A stretch of 64,000 bases of DNA from CAG-1782 sp964418255. Its GTDB lineage: Bacteria; Bacillota; Clostridia; Christensenellales; DTU072. The translations under genes were made by a program, and so were the position numbers. The DNA lies in contig CAYQKV010000003.1 of assembly GCA_964418255.1 (NCBI GenBank), positions 112,718-176,717 on the forward strand, in the 5' to 3' direction. Below are positions 49,353-57,512 of the stretch, in pieces. The first letter of the stretch is position 1. Each line of letters begins with the position of its first letter. The notes beneath the pieces were generated by a model that was not told the origin of the DNA, did no database searches, and worked only from the letters and a program-made list of their open reading frames with translations.

Positions 49353-49766
49353 ATGACCGAAAAAATCATAATCATAGTGGAAAGCGTCGTGCTTGCGGTG
49401 ATGATAATAGTCGTCGTCGCGCTGCTCATCGCGCGCAGGAAAAAGCCGAAAGCGAAAGCGGATAACGTGTTCGTGGAAAACGGCGTACGTTATACGCGCG
49501 ACGAAATCGAAAGAACGGGAAACGGCGAAGTGAAAGTAACGCACGCGAGCGGCGACATAATTCTCGAACGCGGAATTACCTACGTTGTGCAAAAAGGCGG
49601 GAGGATAATCCCCGGAAAATACACGGCGCTTACAACGGCAGAGGGAGAAAGTTCGTTTAACTTACGTCTCGGCGACTTTGTACGCGAGTACGAGCACGCG
49701 ACTGATATCGTACTTTCGGAAGGCGAAACCGTTTGTGCGGTATCCCATAACGTAATTTTAAGATAA
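49353..49766 (+). CDS. Small membrane protein of the SPFH operon (YdjH-like)
   Basis: This 137-residue protein has an N-terminal membrane helix (IIIIVESVVLAVMIIVVVAL) and a beta-rich cytoplasmic domain (YTRDEIERTGNGEVKVTHAS; GGRIIPGKYTALTTAEGESS). The start at 49353 follows GGAGGGTG; an upstream in-frame start within the previous gene is less likely. Position and size fit YdjH. Function unknown beyond membrane-stress association in Bacillus. Confidence 0.75.
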   Translation: MTEKIIIIVESVVLAVMIIVVVALLIARRKKPKAKADNVFVENGVRYTRDEIERTGNGEVKVTHASGDIILERGITYVVQKGGRIIPGKYTALTTAEGESSFNLRLGDFVREYEHATDIVLSEGETVCAVSHNVILR

Positions 49767-49781
49767 AGGAGAAAAGTAACG

Positions 49782-50213
49782 ATGAACAAAAAAGGTATTT
49801 TCAAAATAGCGATATGTCTGATTTTTCTCGCGGTGGGGATAGTATGGCTTTTGTCTGCGATAATGCCCGAAAAGTTCGACGGGTTCAACCTCGCCTGGCT
49901 GCTCGCGGCGTTTGCGGGAGCGATGGGAATAGCGTTTATTCTCAAAGGACTGTTTTCCAAAACGGTGGGCGCGGCTAAGAAGATGAACATAATTTTAGGC
50001 GCGGTATTTATCGTGGGAGCGGTGCTTGCCCTCGTCGGTACGCTAATAGACGATAAACTCGTTCTGCCGATAATAGCGGTAGTAATCACAGCCGCCGCGC
50101 TTTTGTGCGTGCTCGCGGTAGGCGGCAAAAAATGGGATACGGCGGACAACGAAAAGGTCGGGTATAAAAACTATTACCAACGAAAAGAAGAAGAGGAAAA
50201 AAATACGAAGTAA
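49782..50213 (+). CDS. Four-helix membrane protein at the end of the SPFH operon
   Basis: The 143-residue protein has about four membrane helices (IAICLIFLAVGIVWLLSAIM; the second in LAWLLAAFAGAMGIAFIL; two more from residues about 68 to 112) and a charged C-terminal tail (YYQRKEEEEKNTK). I do not recognise a family. AAAGGAG lies ahead of the ATG, 15 bases after the preceding stop, so it belongs to the operon, which ends at the 50239 terminator. Confidence 0.75.
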   Translation: MNKKGIFKIAICLIFLAVGIVWLLSAIMPEKFDGFNLAWLLAAFAGAMGIAFILKGLFSKTVGAAKKMNIILGAVFIVGAVLALVGTLIDDKLVLPIIAVVITAAALLCVLAVGGKKWDTADNEKVGYKNYYQRKEEEEKNTK

Positions 50214-50238
50214 AGTATAAAAAGCAGTGTTAAAAATA

Positions 50239-50279
50239 AGCGGCTCGGCATTGAATATGCCGAGCCGCTGTTTTATTTT
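50239..50279. terminator. Bidirectional terminator
   Basis: AGCGGCTCGGCAT (50239-50251) and ATGCCGAGCCGCT (50257-50269) form a perfect 13 bp stem, flanked by T on the right and A on the left, between converging operons. Confidence 0.9.
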
Positions 50280-50291
50280 GCAAAATAAAGT

Positions 50292-51122
50292 TTATTTTTT
50301 CTTCTTTTTGAATTCTTTCATACCGTTCGTCGAACCGCCGTCGCAGAGAACATCCACGCCTGCGAGGTAGCCGTTTCTTTCGTCGGCAAGCGAGGCGAGA
50401 GCAAAGCCGAGTTCTTCGGGTTTACCCATTCTTTCCTCTGCGGAGAAAGGAATGAGCATACCGCCGTCTTTCGCTTCGAGGTTGCCCATATCGGTGGCGA
50501 TGAGACCCGGGCTGAGAGAAACCACGCGGATACCCTTTTTGCCGTATTCGAACGCGCATTTTTTCGCGTACCAGACTACGAAATTTTTGGAGAAGGAATA
50601 AGCTAAGCCTTTACGCTGATATTCGTCTTTTACCATTCCGCTTTTCTTGACGAGTTTTGCGACGAATTTTTCTTCGTCGGTTTCGGCGAGGGGATAGACC
50701 TTTTTCGGAATAAGGAAAGAGGGGAGAATGTAGGCGGAGTTGGACGCAACGTCCACGATGACCCCCGAAGTCATTATTTTCGAAAATTCCTGATTGACGT
50801 ACACCGTGCCGAGCGCGTTTATGCGGAGAATCTGTTCGGCGTCGCCTTTCATAGCGGGAGAAACGCCCGCGGAGTTGATAACGGTTTTCACTTCGCCGAG
50901 GGAGGCGCAGTACTCGGCAAGTTCTTTTACGCTTTCCCTTTTCGACGTGTCGCAGGTTTTCGCGTAAGCGACAAAACCGAGTTCTTTAAGTTCGTTTACC
51001 GCGTTTTCCAGTTTGGACAGGGTTCTTCCCGTCACTACGATGATTTTGTCGGCGGGCATATATTTTGCCGCGGCAAGACCCATACCGCTGCCGCCGCCCG
51101 TAATTACGCATACGTTTGCCAT
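50292..51122 (-). CDS. Short-chain dehydrogenase/reductase
   Basis: The 276-residue oxidoreductase has the SDR cofactor motif VCVITGGGSGMGLAAAKYM (residues 4-22), an NSAGVSP (NNAG-like) motif, and the catalytic pair in LAYSFSKNFVVWYAKK (YxxxK). The start at 51122 gives the proper N-terminus; the frame is open further upstream. TTGACA with a 17-base spacer on the minus strand near 51208-51190 may be its promoter. Hydroxysteroid or sugar-alcohol dehydrogenases share these features; the substrate is unknown. Confidence 0.88.
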   Translation of the reverse strand: MANVCVITGGGSGMGLAAAKYMPADKIIVVTGRTLSKLENAVNELKELGFVAYAKTCDTSKRESVKELAEYCASLGEVKTVINSAGVSPAMKGDAEQILRINALGTVYVNQEFSKIMTSGVIVDVASNSAYILPSFLIPKKVYPLAETDEEKFVAKLVKKSGMVKDEYQRKGLAYSFSKNFVVWYAKKCAFEYGKKGIRVVSLSPGLIATDMGNLEAKDGGMLIPFSAEERMGKPEELGFALASLADERNGYLAGVDVLCDGGSTNGMKEFKKKKK

Positions 51123-51262
51123 AATGATTTTCACTCCATAAAATGTATTTGCAAAAGAGCGCGCGCTCTTTTGCCTTTGTTTTAGCATAATCTTAACCGC
51201 CTTGTCAACTTTCGGGCGGTTTTTTATTGAAAAAACGTAGAAAGATTAAAAAGGCGAGGAAT

Positions 51263-51523
51263 TTATTTCTTTTTCAGAAAGGAAAACAACGGTTTCTTTT
51301 CGTACGGTTCGGAAGAAACGTTCGTCACCGTATAACCGAGAGAAGCGACCGCTTTTTCTATGCTTTCGACGGAAACTTCGTCGGAAGCGGTAACTACCGA
51401 TTGTTTTTTCGAGTGAGAAGACTCTACGCTTTTTACGCCTTCGATTTTACGGATTGCGTCGTTTACGTGGCTTTCGCACATTCCGCACATCATTCCTTCT
51501 ATTCCCAAAGTAATTTTTTGCAT
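51263..51523 (-). CDS. Heavy-metal-associated (CopZ-like) protein
   Basis: The 86-residue protein has one HMA domain, ITLGIEGMMCGMCESHVNDA with the metal-binding CxxC, then IRKIEGVKSVESSHSKKQ and LGYTV, and an extra basic tail KKPLFSFLKKK. Copper chaperones have this fold; the MMCGMC loop is typical. No copper ATPase or CsoR gene is nearby. It sits 36 bases after rlmI and may be read from that operon. Confidence 0.85.
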   Translation of the reverse strand: MQKITLGIEGMMCGMCESHVNDAIRKIEGVKSVESSHSKKQSVVTASDEVSVESIEKAVASLGYTVTNVSSEPYEKKPLFSFLKKK

Positions 51524-51559
51524 TTTTCACCTCACAAATAGTATATGAAATAAATTTAT

Positions 51560-52723
51560 TTATATAGATTTCAAAACCGCGACTTTAAGATAGAGGGCTT
51601 CGTCAAGCCCGAGCAAAGTCGCGTGGTCGCGCGCTTGCGTGCGAATTTCCGCGAGCTTTGCCTGTACCTGCGAGCGAACGCAGGCTTCGCTCGCCATCTG
51701 AATGAACATAGGAAGCGTAAGGTGTTGCGAACAACTGCAAGTAATCAGAACGCCGCCTTTGTTGAGAAGTTTGAGAGCAAGCGTGTTTATATCGAGATAC
51801 CCTTTGTATCCTTCGCGTACCGTGTCCGCGGTTTTCGTGAATGCGGGCGGGTCGAGGATGATGACGTCGAAACGGCGGTTTTCTCTTTTATATACTCTGA
51901 GAAGTTCGAAAACGTCCGCTTGCACTGCGGTGATGTTTGTAAAACCGTTGAGCGCGGCGTTGTTTTTAACCGTTTCCACGGCGAGAGGGCTTACGTCCGC
52001 CGCGATAATCTCTTTCGCGCCGAAGCGCGCGGCGCATAACGAGAAACCGCCCTGATTGCAGAAACAGTCGAGCACGGTTTTGTTTTTAACGTACGGTTCT
52101 ATTGCCGCGCGGTTTTCTTTCTGGTCGAGGAAATAACCCGTTTTTTGCCCGTTTTCTACGTCTATGCGCATTTTTATGCCGTTTTCTTCGATAATTAAAT
52201 CTTTGTTTAATGCGCCGTAAAGAATGCCTTTTTTTAGAGGAAGTCCTTCTTTTTCGCGAACGGAAACGTCGCTTCTTTCGTAAATGCAGGCGGGATGAAA
52301 AAGTTCGACGAGAATGTCGGTAATCATCTCTTTGCGGACTTCCATTCCGAGCGCGAGAAACTGAACGACGAGATGGTCGCCGTATTTATCGACGATTAAC
52401 GCGGGAAGAAGGTCGCTTTCGCCGAAAACCACGCGGTAAGACTCGGAATAGCCGAGTTCTTCGCGGTATTCTTTCGCTTTTTTTATGCGGTCGAAGAAAA
52501 ATTTGCGGTCGATAGGAGTTTCGTCGCGGGAAAGAATGCGAACGATTATTTTGGAAAGATGATTGATAAAACCGTAGCCGACGAACCGACCGTCGCTCGA
52601 TACGACTTTGGCGATACTGCCTTGTTTGTCCTTCCCTTCGATTTTGGCAACTTCGTTGGCGTAGACCCACGGGTGGTGCAAAATTCGTTTTTCTTCACCT
52701 TTTTTTAACGTAAGCGTGTACAT
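51560..52723 (-). CDS. rlmI: 23S rRNA methyltransferase of the RlmI family
   Basis: RlmI makes 5-methylcytosine 1962 in 23S rRNA. The 387-residue protein has an N-terminal PUA domain (HHPWVYANEVAKIEGKDKQG, up to about residue 75), a middle domain, and a Rossmann methyltransferase with the SAM motif VLDCFCNQGGFSLCAARFGA, DPPAFTKTADTVREGYKGY and LITCSCSQHL with the catalytic-type Cys. It lies two bases after trmB in the aminotransferase-trmB-rlmI operon. Confidence 0.92.
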   Translation of the reverse strand: MYTLTLKKGEEKRILHHPWVYANEVAKIEGKDKQGSIAKVVSSDGRFVGYGFINHLSKIIVRILSRDETPIDRKFFFDRIKKAKEYREELGYSESYRVVFGESDLLPALIVDKYGDHLVVQFLALGMEVRKEMITDILVELFHPACIYERSDVSVREKEGLPLKKGILYGALNKDLIIEENGIKMRIDVENGQKTGYFLDQKENRAAIEPYVKNKTVLDCFCNQGGFSLCAARFGAKEIIAADVSPLAVETVKNNAALNGFTNITAVQADVFELLRVYKRENRRFDVIILDPPAFTKTADTVREGYKGYLDINTLALKLLNKGGVLITCSCSQHLTLPMFIQMASEACVRSQVQAKLAEIRTQARDHATLLGLDEALYLKVAVLKSI

Positions 52724-52725
52724 TT

Positions 52726-53397
52726 TCAGTCCTTTTTTATCGCTTTAAGAGCGTATATCGGCTTGTTTTGCGATATGAATTTGCGTTCGTATTCCGTAAC
52801 TATCCCTTTTTCTCCGTCTTTATGGAGATTTTCGGTTTTTTCCGTTACCGTGAACCCGTTTTGTTCGAACTGTTTCGCGGAAAATTCGAAAAACGCGCGG
52901 TCGTCGGTCTTTTGGCTTACGAATCCGCCGCTTGCAAGCAAATTTTTATATATTTCGAGAAATCTCGGCGCGGTCAGACGTTGGTTGGCGTAGCCTTGTC
53001 GTGGGAGCGGAGTGGAAAAATTGAGATATATCCCCGAAATCGAACGGGGAGGAATATATTTTTCGAGACATTCCGCTTTCGCTCTTAAAAAGCGGAGATT
53101 GATAAGGTTTTCCGCGGCGGCGTTCTCCGCGCCGGTAAGAATGACGTTTCCTATTCTTTCCACGGCAAGAAAGTCGTTTCCTTGGTTTCTCCGAGCCATT
53201 TCGCAGATAAAGGAACCTTGTCCGCAACCGATTTCCAGATAAACGGGAGCGGAGCGACCGTAGGTCGAAGTAAAATCGAGCAAGGCGCGTTCTGCGACGA
53301 CTTCTTTAACGTTGCGGTTGTCGTCGTAGGTTTGTATTACGAATTCGCCGCACGCTTTCAGACGGTCCGAGGCGTTGGCGCGGAGACGCATTCTCAT
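52726..53397 (-). CDS. trmB: tRNA (guanine-46-N7) methyltransferase TrmB
   Basis: The 223-residue enzyme has the SAM-binding motif VYLEIGCGQGSFICEMARRN, the ISGIYLNFSTPLPRQGYANQ segment that corresponds to the usual NFPDPWPKxRHxxRR (here altered), RFLEIYKNLLASGG and TDDRAFFEFSAKQF. The start overlaps the end of the aminotransferase gene by four bases (ATGA). The replacement of the usual PDPWPK by STPLPR is a small oddity but the rest is typical. Confidence 0.9.
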   Translation of the reverse strand: MRMRLRANASDRLKACGEFVIQTYDDNRNVKEVVAERALLDFTSTYGRSAPVYLEIGCGQGSFICEMARRNQGNDFLAVERIGNVILTGAENAAAENLINLRFLRAKAECLEKYIPPRSISGIYLNFSTPLPRQGYANQRLTAPRFLEIYKNLLASGGFVSQKTDDRAFFEFSAKQFEQNGFTVTEKTENLHKDGEKGIVTEYERKFISQNKPIYALKAIKKD

Positions 53398-54578
53398 TTT
53401 CCGTAGGACTCCGCAAGTTTTTTGAAGAGAGGAAGGGAGCGTTTAATCAGGTCGTAAGAAACGCAGTAGGAGATGCGGACGTAACCTTTGACGCCGAAGC
53501 TGTCCGAAGGAACGAGCAGAAGACCGAGTTTTTTCGCGCGGTCGGCGAACGCGTTCGCGTCGTCTTCCAAAGTTTTTACGAAGAGGTAAAACGCGCCGTC
53601 GGGCGTGACGAACTCGTAGCCGTATTCGGAAAGAGCGGAGCAGAGCAGGTCGCGGTTTCTCTTGTAAGAAGCGACGTCGCCTACGCAACGGACGCATTTT
53701 GCCGCTACGCGCTGGAACAGGCTGGGAGCGCAGACGTAGCCGAGGCTTCTGCCCGCGCCGCAGATTGCGTAGTAGATATTTTCTTTTTCTACGCATTTCG
53801 GGCAAACGGCGATATAACCGATACGTTCTCCGGGGAGAGACAGGGATTTACTGTAACTGTAACAAACGACGGCGTCGTCGTAGTAATTCATAAGGTAAGG
53901 AACTTTGATTCCGTCGTAAACTATCTCTCTGTACGGTTCGTCGGCAATGAGGAATATCGGGTGACCGTATTCTTTTTCTTTGTCCGAAAGGATAGAACAC
54001 AGTTCTTTAATCTGCGCTTCGGAATAGACCGCGCCCGAAGGGTTGTTCGGGGAATTGACGAGGACGCCTTTCGTTTTCGGAGTTATTTTTTCCTTTAACG
54101 AAGTAAGGTTGAGAGACATATTTTCTCCGACGTCGGCTAAGACCGCTTTTGCGCCCGTATTTTCGATGAAAACGCGGTATTCGGGGAAAAACGGCGGGAA
54201 AACGATAAATTCGTCGCCGTCTTCTTTGAGTGCGGAAAGGGTGATTTCGAGAGAAGCCGCCGCGCCGACCGTCATATAAATAAGGTCTGGGGTTATTCCT
54301 ACGGAAAAGCGTTCGTTAATGTAATCGGCAATCGTTCTGCGTACGGTAAAATCTCCTTGCGCAGAGGTGTAACCGTGAATAACCGTGCTGTCGGGCAGGG
54401 AAATAAGCTCTTGAAGCGCGTCGCGAACTTCTTCGGGCGCAGGCACGTTGGGGTTGCCGAGTGAGAAATCGAAAACGTTCTCCGCGCCGACTTTTTCCGC
54501 CATAATTTTGCCGTATTCGAAGAGTTCTCTTATGACGGAACGGTTCGAACCGAGTTTATACATTCTTTCGTTATACAT
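53394..54578 (-). CDS. PLP-dependent class I/II aminotransferase
   Basis: The 394-residue enzyme has the fold type I motifs: FSLGNPNVPAPEEV, the TVGAAASLEITLSAL turn, VNSPNNPSGAVY, LIADEPYREIVYDG with the pyridine-N Asp, and the Schiff-base Lys in CYSYSKSLSLPGERIGYI. An Arg for the substrate carboxylate occurs near the end (YVRISYCVS). AspC-like or aromatic/branched-chain donors are possible. It is the first gene of the operon with trmB and rlmI; the GGAGGTAAGG site lies upstream. Confidence 0.92.
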   Translation of the reverse strand: MYNERMYKLGSNRSVIRELFEYGKIMAEKVGAENVFDFSLGNPNVPAPEEVRDALQELISLPDSTVIHGYTSAQGDFTVRRTIADYINERFSVGITPDLIYMTVGAAASLEITLSALKEDGDEFIVFPPFFPEYRVFIENTGAKAVLADVGENMSLNLTSLKEKITPKTKGVLVNSPNNPSGAVYSEAQIKELCSILSDKEKEYGHPIFLIADEPYREIVYDGIKVPYLMNYYDDAVVCYSYSKSLSLPGERIGYIAVCPKCVEKENIYYAICGAGRSLGYVCAPSLFQRVAAKCVRCVGDVASYKRNRDLLCSALSEYGYEFVTPDGAFYLFVKTLEDDANAFADRAKKLGLLLVPSDSFGVKGYVRISYCVSYDLIKRSLPLFKKLAESYGK

Positions 54579-54620
54579 CCTTACCTCCGTAAGTATAGGT
54601 TGTAAAAAATTTTTATTTAT

Positions 54621-54649
54621 AGTATATCATTATACGGCTTGCAAGTCAA
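54621..54649 (-). promoter_or_regulatory. Promoter of the aminotransferase operon
   Basis: On the minus strand TTGACT (54649-54644), 17 bases and TATACT (54626-54621). Between this and 54884 no other feature is seen. Confidence 0.8.
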
Positions 54650-54884
54650 CGAAACCGCGATAGTGCAAGCGGCGGACGGCGAGTATTTGCGAGCAATTTC
54701 GGGATTTACCCAAAGCCCGAAAAAATTTGATTATATCCGCTTTGCGCATATACGGAAGAAGGCGTATGTATGAATTCAAACTCTGTTTTTATCGTTTTGA
54801 TGAAAAATTATTTATCGTCAATCTTTTTTACTTCGGGAGATGTAAAGCACTCATAAATGTCCACTCATTAAGTCGATTCCTTTG

Positions 54885-54914
54885 TTGACAAACAGGGAGA
54901 ATAAAGGGTATACT
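54885..54914 (+). promoter_or_regulatory. Promoter abutting the DUF4422 gene
   Basis: TTGACA (54885-54890), 18 bases and TATACT (54909-54914). The ATG is only seven bases further, so transcription should begin at or next to the start codon. Confidence 0.8.
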
Positions 54915-54920
54915 ATCGGT

Positions 54921-55799
54921 ATGGAAAACATTAAAATTCTCGTGGTTTACCATAAAAAATCGCCGCTCGTCGCGGGAGAAGATTTTCTTCCTATTAACGC
55001 GGGGCGCGCGTTGGCGAAAGAAGAGGAAAAAGCCTGGCTTGCCGAAAATACGACGGGCGACGATACGGGGGAAAATATTTCCGTCGAAAACCCTTCTTAC
55101 AATGAACTGACCGCCGTTTTCTGGGCGTGGAAGAATTTAGAAGCGGATTATTACGGACTTATGCACTACCGCCGCTTTTTCAAGTTCGACGGCGGAGAAA
55201 AGAACTACTATACGATAAAAGAACTGTCCGACTTCCCGAAACAAACGGGGTATTCGGCGAATTCGTTAAGAAAAATTCTTGCGGAAAACGATTTTATCGC
55301 GCCTAAACCGATGAAGAGAAAATCGGTTTACGAGCATTATAAAAACGCGCACGATGTTTCGGATTTGGAAGCGGCTATGGAAGCCGTGCGCAGACTCTTT
55401 CCCGAGTATTCCGACGCGTGCGAAAAGTACGTTTACGGGCAGGATTCGTATTTTTACAATATGTTCGTATTCGACAAGGCGACTTTCGACAGGTACTGCG
55501 AGTTTGTTTTCGGCGTGCTCGAAGAAATAAAGGACAGGTTTAACGGAAAAAGGATGTTCGTTTCCGAAAGGCTTACGGGCATATTTATAACGAAACTAAT
55601 CGAAGAAGGCAAAAAAGGCGCGTTTTTACCCACGGTTTACGTCGAAAAGAAGCCGAAGTTCAAAGAAGCCGTCGCGCTCACGAAAAAAAATCTGGGACTT
55701 AGAAAGGGCGGAATAAAAAGCCTCGTTTACGCGTTCAAACCCTTGCTCGAATGGCTTTTGCCGTCGTTTATATTCCGTATTTACCGCAACAGGCGTTAA
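54921..55799 (+). CDS. DUF4422 glycosyltransferase-like protein
   Basis: This 292-residue protein matches DUF4422, found in capsule and exopolysaccharide clusters: NPSYNELTAVFWAWKNLEAD, then YYGLMHYRRFFKF, the acidic YKNAHDVSDLEAAMEAVRRL and MFVFDKATFDRYCEFVFGVL. It is a likely cytoplasmic glycosyltransferase. No ribosome site stands before the ATG and the promoter ends seven bases upstream, so the message is probably leaderless. It lies three bases before the ABC exporter genes, so sugar-modified cargo or a shared operon is possible. Confidence 0.8.
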   Translation: MENIKILVVYHKKSPLVAGEDFLPINAGRALAKEEEKAWLAENTTGDDTGENISVENPSYNELTAVFWAWKNLEADYYGLMHYRRFFKFDGGEKNYYTIKELSDFPKQTGYSANSLRKILAENDFIAPKPMKRKSVYEHYKNAHDVSDLEAAMEAVRRLFPEYSDACEKYVYGQDSYFYNMFVFDKATFDRYCEFVFGVLEEIKDRFNGKRMFVSERLTGIFITKLIEEGKKGAFLPTVYVEKKPKFKEAVALTKKNLGLRKGGIKSLVYAFKPLLEWLLPSFIFRIYRNRR

Positions 55800-55802
55800 A
55801 AA

Positions 55803-57512
55803 ATGAAAGTTTTTATCGGTTTTTTCAAGAACAAAAAAGCGCAAACAATTCTCGCGCCCTTTCTTAAACTGTGCGAAGCCGTTCTCGAACTCTTCGTGCC
55901 TATCGTCGTAGCGCAGATTATCGACGAGGGGCTTCCCTCGGGCGACGCGTCGTTTATTTGGGGCAGGTTCGCAATTCTTATCGCTCTGGGCGCGGCGGGA
56001 CTGGGTTTTTCCGTATTGTCGCAGTATATGAGCGCGGCGAGCGCGACGGGTTTCGCTTCTCAACTTCGCAGAACGCTTTACGAAAAAATCAACGACCTGT
56101 CTTTTGCCGACCTCGACAAAGCGGGCGCGGCAAGTATCGTTACGCGTATGACGGGAGACGTCGACAGGTTGCAGACGGGCGTAAATATGGGGCTCAGGCT
56201 CTTTTTGCGCTCGCCGTTTATCGTATTCGGCGCGGTGGTTATGGCTTTTTGCGTGGACGCGATAAGCGCGACCGTGTTTGCGGCGGTCGTTCCGTTACTC
56301 GCGGCGATAATTTTCATTATTTTATTAGCGGGAATAAAACTTTATAAAAAGTCGCAAAGCGGGCTGGAAAGCATAACCCTTTTGACAAGCGAAAACGTTA
56401 CCGGAGTACGGGTTCTGCGCGCGTTTGCCAAAGAAGAAGAGGAAAAAGATAAATTCGCCGAAAAAAACGACGCGTTCACGAAAGCGCAACTTTTTGCGGG
56501 CAGGGTTTCTTCTATGCTCAATCCTCTCACTTACGTCGTAATAAACGCGGGGATAATCGCGCTTTTGTACCTTGCGGGAGACAGGGTGAACGCAGGCGCG
56601 CTCACCAAAGGACAGGCGGTCGCTCTTTATAACTACCTTTCGCAGATACTCGTAGAACTAATCAAATTCGCAAATCTGATAATTACAGTCTCCCGCGCGG
56701 GAGCAAGCGGAAAAAGAGTGAGCGAACTTTTGAAAACGCAACCGTCGCAAACGTTCAATGAAAAATCCGTCGAAGAAAAACAAACGGAAATCGCGGTTAA
56801 ATTCGAAAACGCGTGTCTTAGTTACGGCGACGGCGCGCCCGCTCTGGAAAACGTAAGTTTCGAAGTTAAAAGAGGAGAAATTTTCGGGATAATAGGCGGC
56901 ACGGGAAGCGGAAAAAGTTCTCTTCTCAATCTGATTCCGCGTTTTTACGACGTAACCGAAGGAAGCGTTATAGTGGATGGAATTAACGTAAACGAGTACC
57001 CGAAACGCCAATTAAGAGATAAAATCGCAATCGTTATGCAAAAACCTTTCTTGCTTACCGACACGGTAAAAAACAATATTTGTTTCGGCGAGTCCGACGA
57101 AGAGAAAATAGGTAGAGCGATAGAAATTTCTCAAAGTAAAGACGTTATTGAAGGGAAGAAAGACGGGGTTGACGAAAAGGTGCTCAGAAACGGGAGCAAT
57201 TTTTCGGGCGGGCAGAAGCAGAGGCTTTCGGTTGCGCGCGCGATATATAAGGACGCGGATATTTTGCTTATGGACGACGCGTCGAGCGCGCTCGACAACA
57301 TAACCGAAAGAAAGTTGCGCGAAGGTATAGCAAAGCTCGGTAAAACCGTGATTATGACTTCGCAAAGAACAAGCGGACTTAAATGCGCGGACAGAATACT
57401 CGTTCTCGACGAGGGGAAAGCGGTCGCGTGCGGAACGCACGAAACTTTGCTTAAAGAATGTTCGGTTTATCGCGAGATATACGAATTGCAGGCGGGAGGG
57501 CAAGAAGAATGA
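55803..57512 (+). CDS. ABC exporter half-transporter with degenerate ATP site
   Basis: The 569-residue protein has a six-helix type IV exporter domain (about residues 15-310) and a nucleotide-binding domain with Walker A IIGGTGSGKSSLLN, signature NFSGGQKQRLSVARA, Walker B ILLMDDASSALD and MTSQRTSGL. The catalytic Glu after Walker B is Asp and the switch His is Gln. It overlaps the next gene (ATGA). Together they form a heterodimer with one weak and one active ATP site, as in BmrCD or TM287/288. The substrate is unknown. Confidence 0.92.
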   Translation: MKVFIGFFKNKKAQTILAPFLKLCEAVLELFVPIVVAQIIDEGLPSGDASFIWGRFAILIALGAAGLGFSVLSQYMSAASATGFASQLRRTLYEKINDLSFADLDKAGAASIVTRMTGDVDRLQTGVNMGLRLFLRSPFIVFGAVVMAFCVDAISATVFAAVVPLLAAIIFIILLAGIKLYKKSQSGLESITLLTSENVTGVRVLRAFAKEEEEKDKFAEKNDAFTKAQLFAGRVSSMLNPLTYVVINAGIIALLYLAGDRVNAGALTKGQAVALYNYLSQILVELIKFANLIITVSRAGASGKRVSELLKTQPSQTFNEKSVEEKQTEIAVKFENACLSYGDGAPALENVSFEVKRGEIFGIIGGTGSGKSSLLNLIPRFYDVTEGSVIVDGINVNEYPKRQLRDKIAIVMQKPFLLTDTVKNNICFGESDEEKIGRAIEISQSKDVIEGKKDGVDEKVLRNGSNFSGGQKQRLSVARAIYKDADILLMDDASSALDNITERKLREGIAKLGKTVIMTSQRTSGLKCADRILVLDEGKAVACGTHETLLKECSVYREIYELQAGGQEE

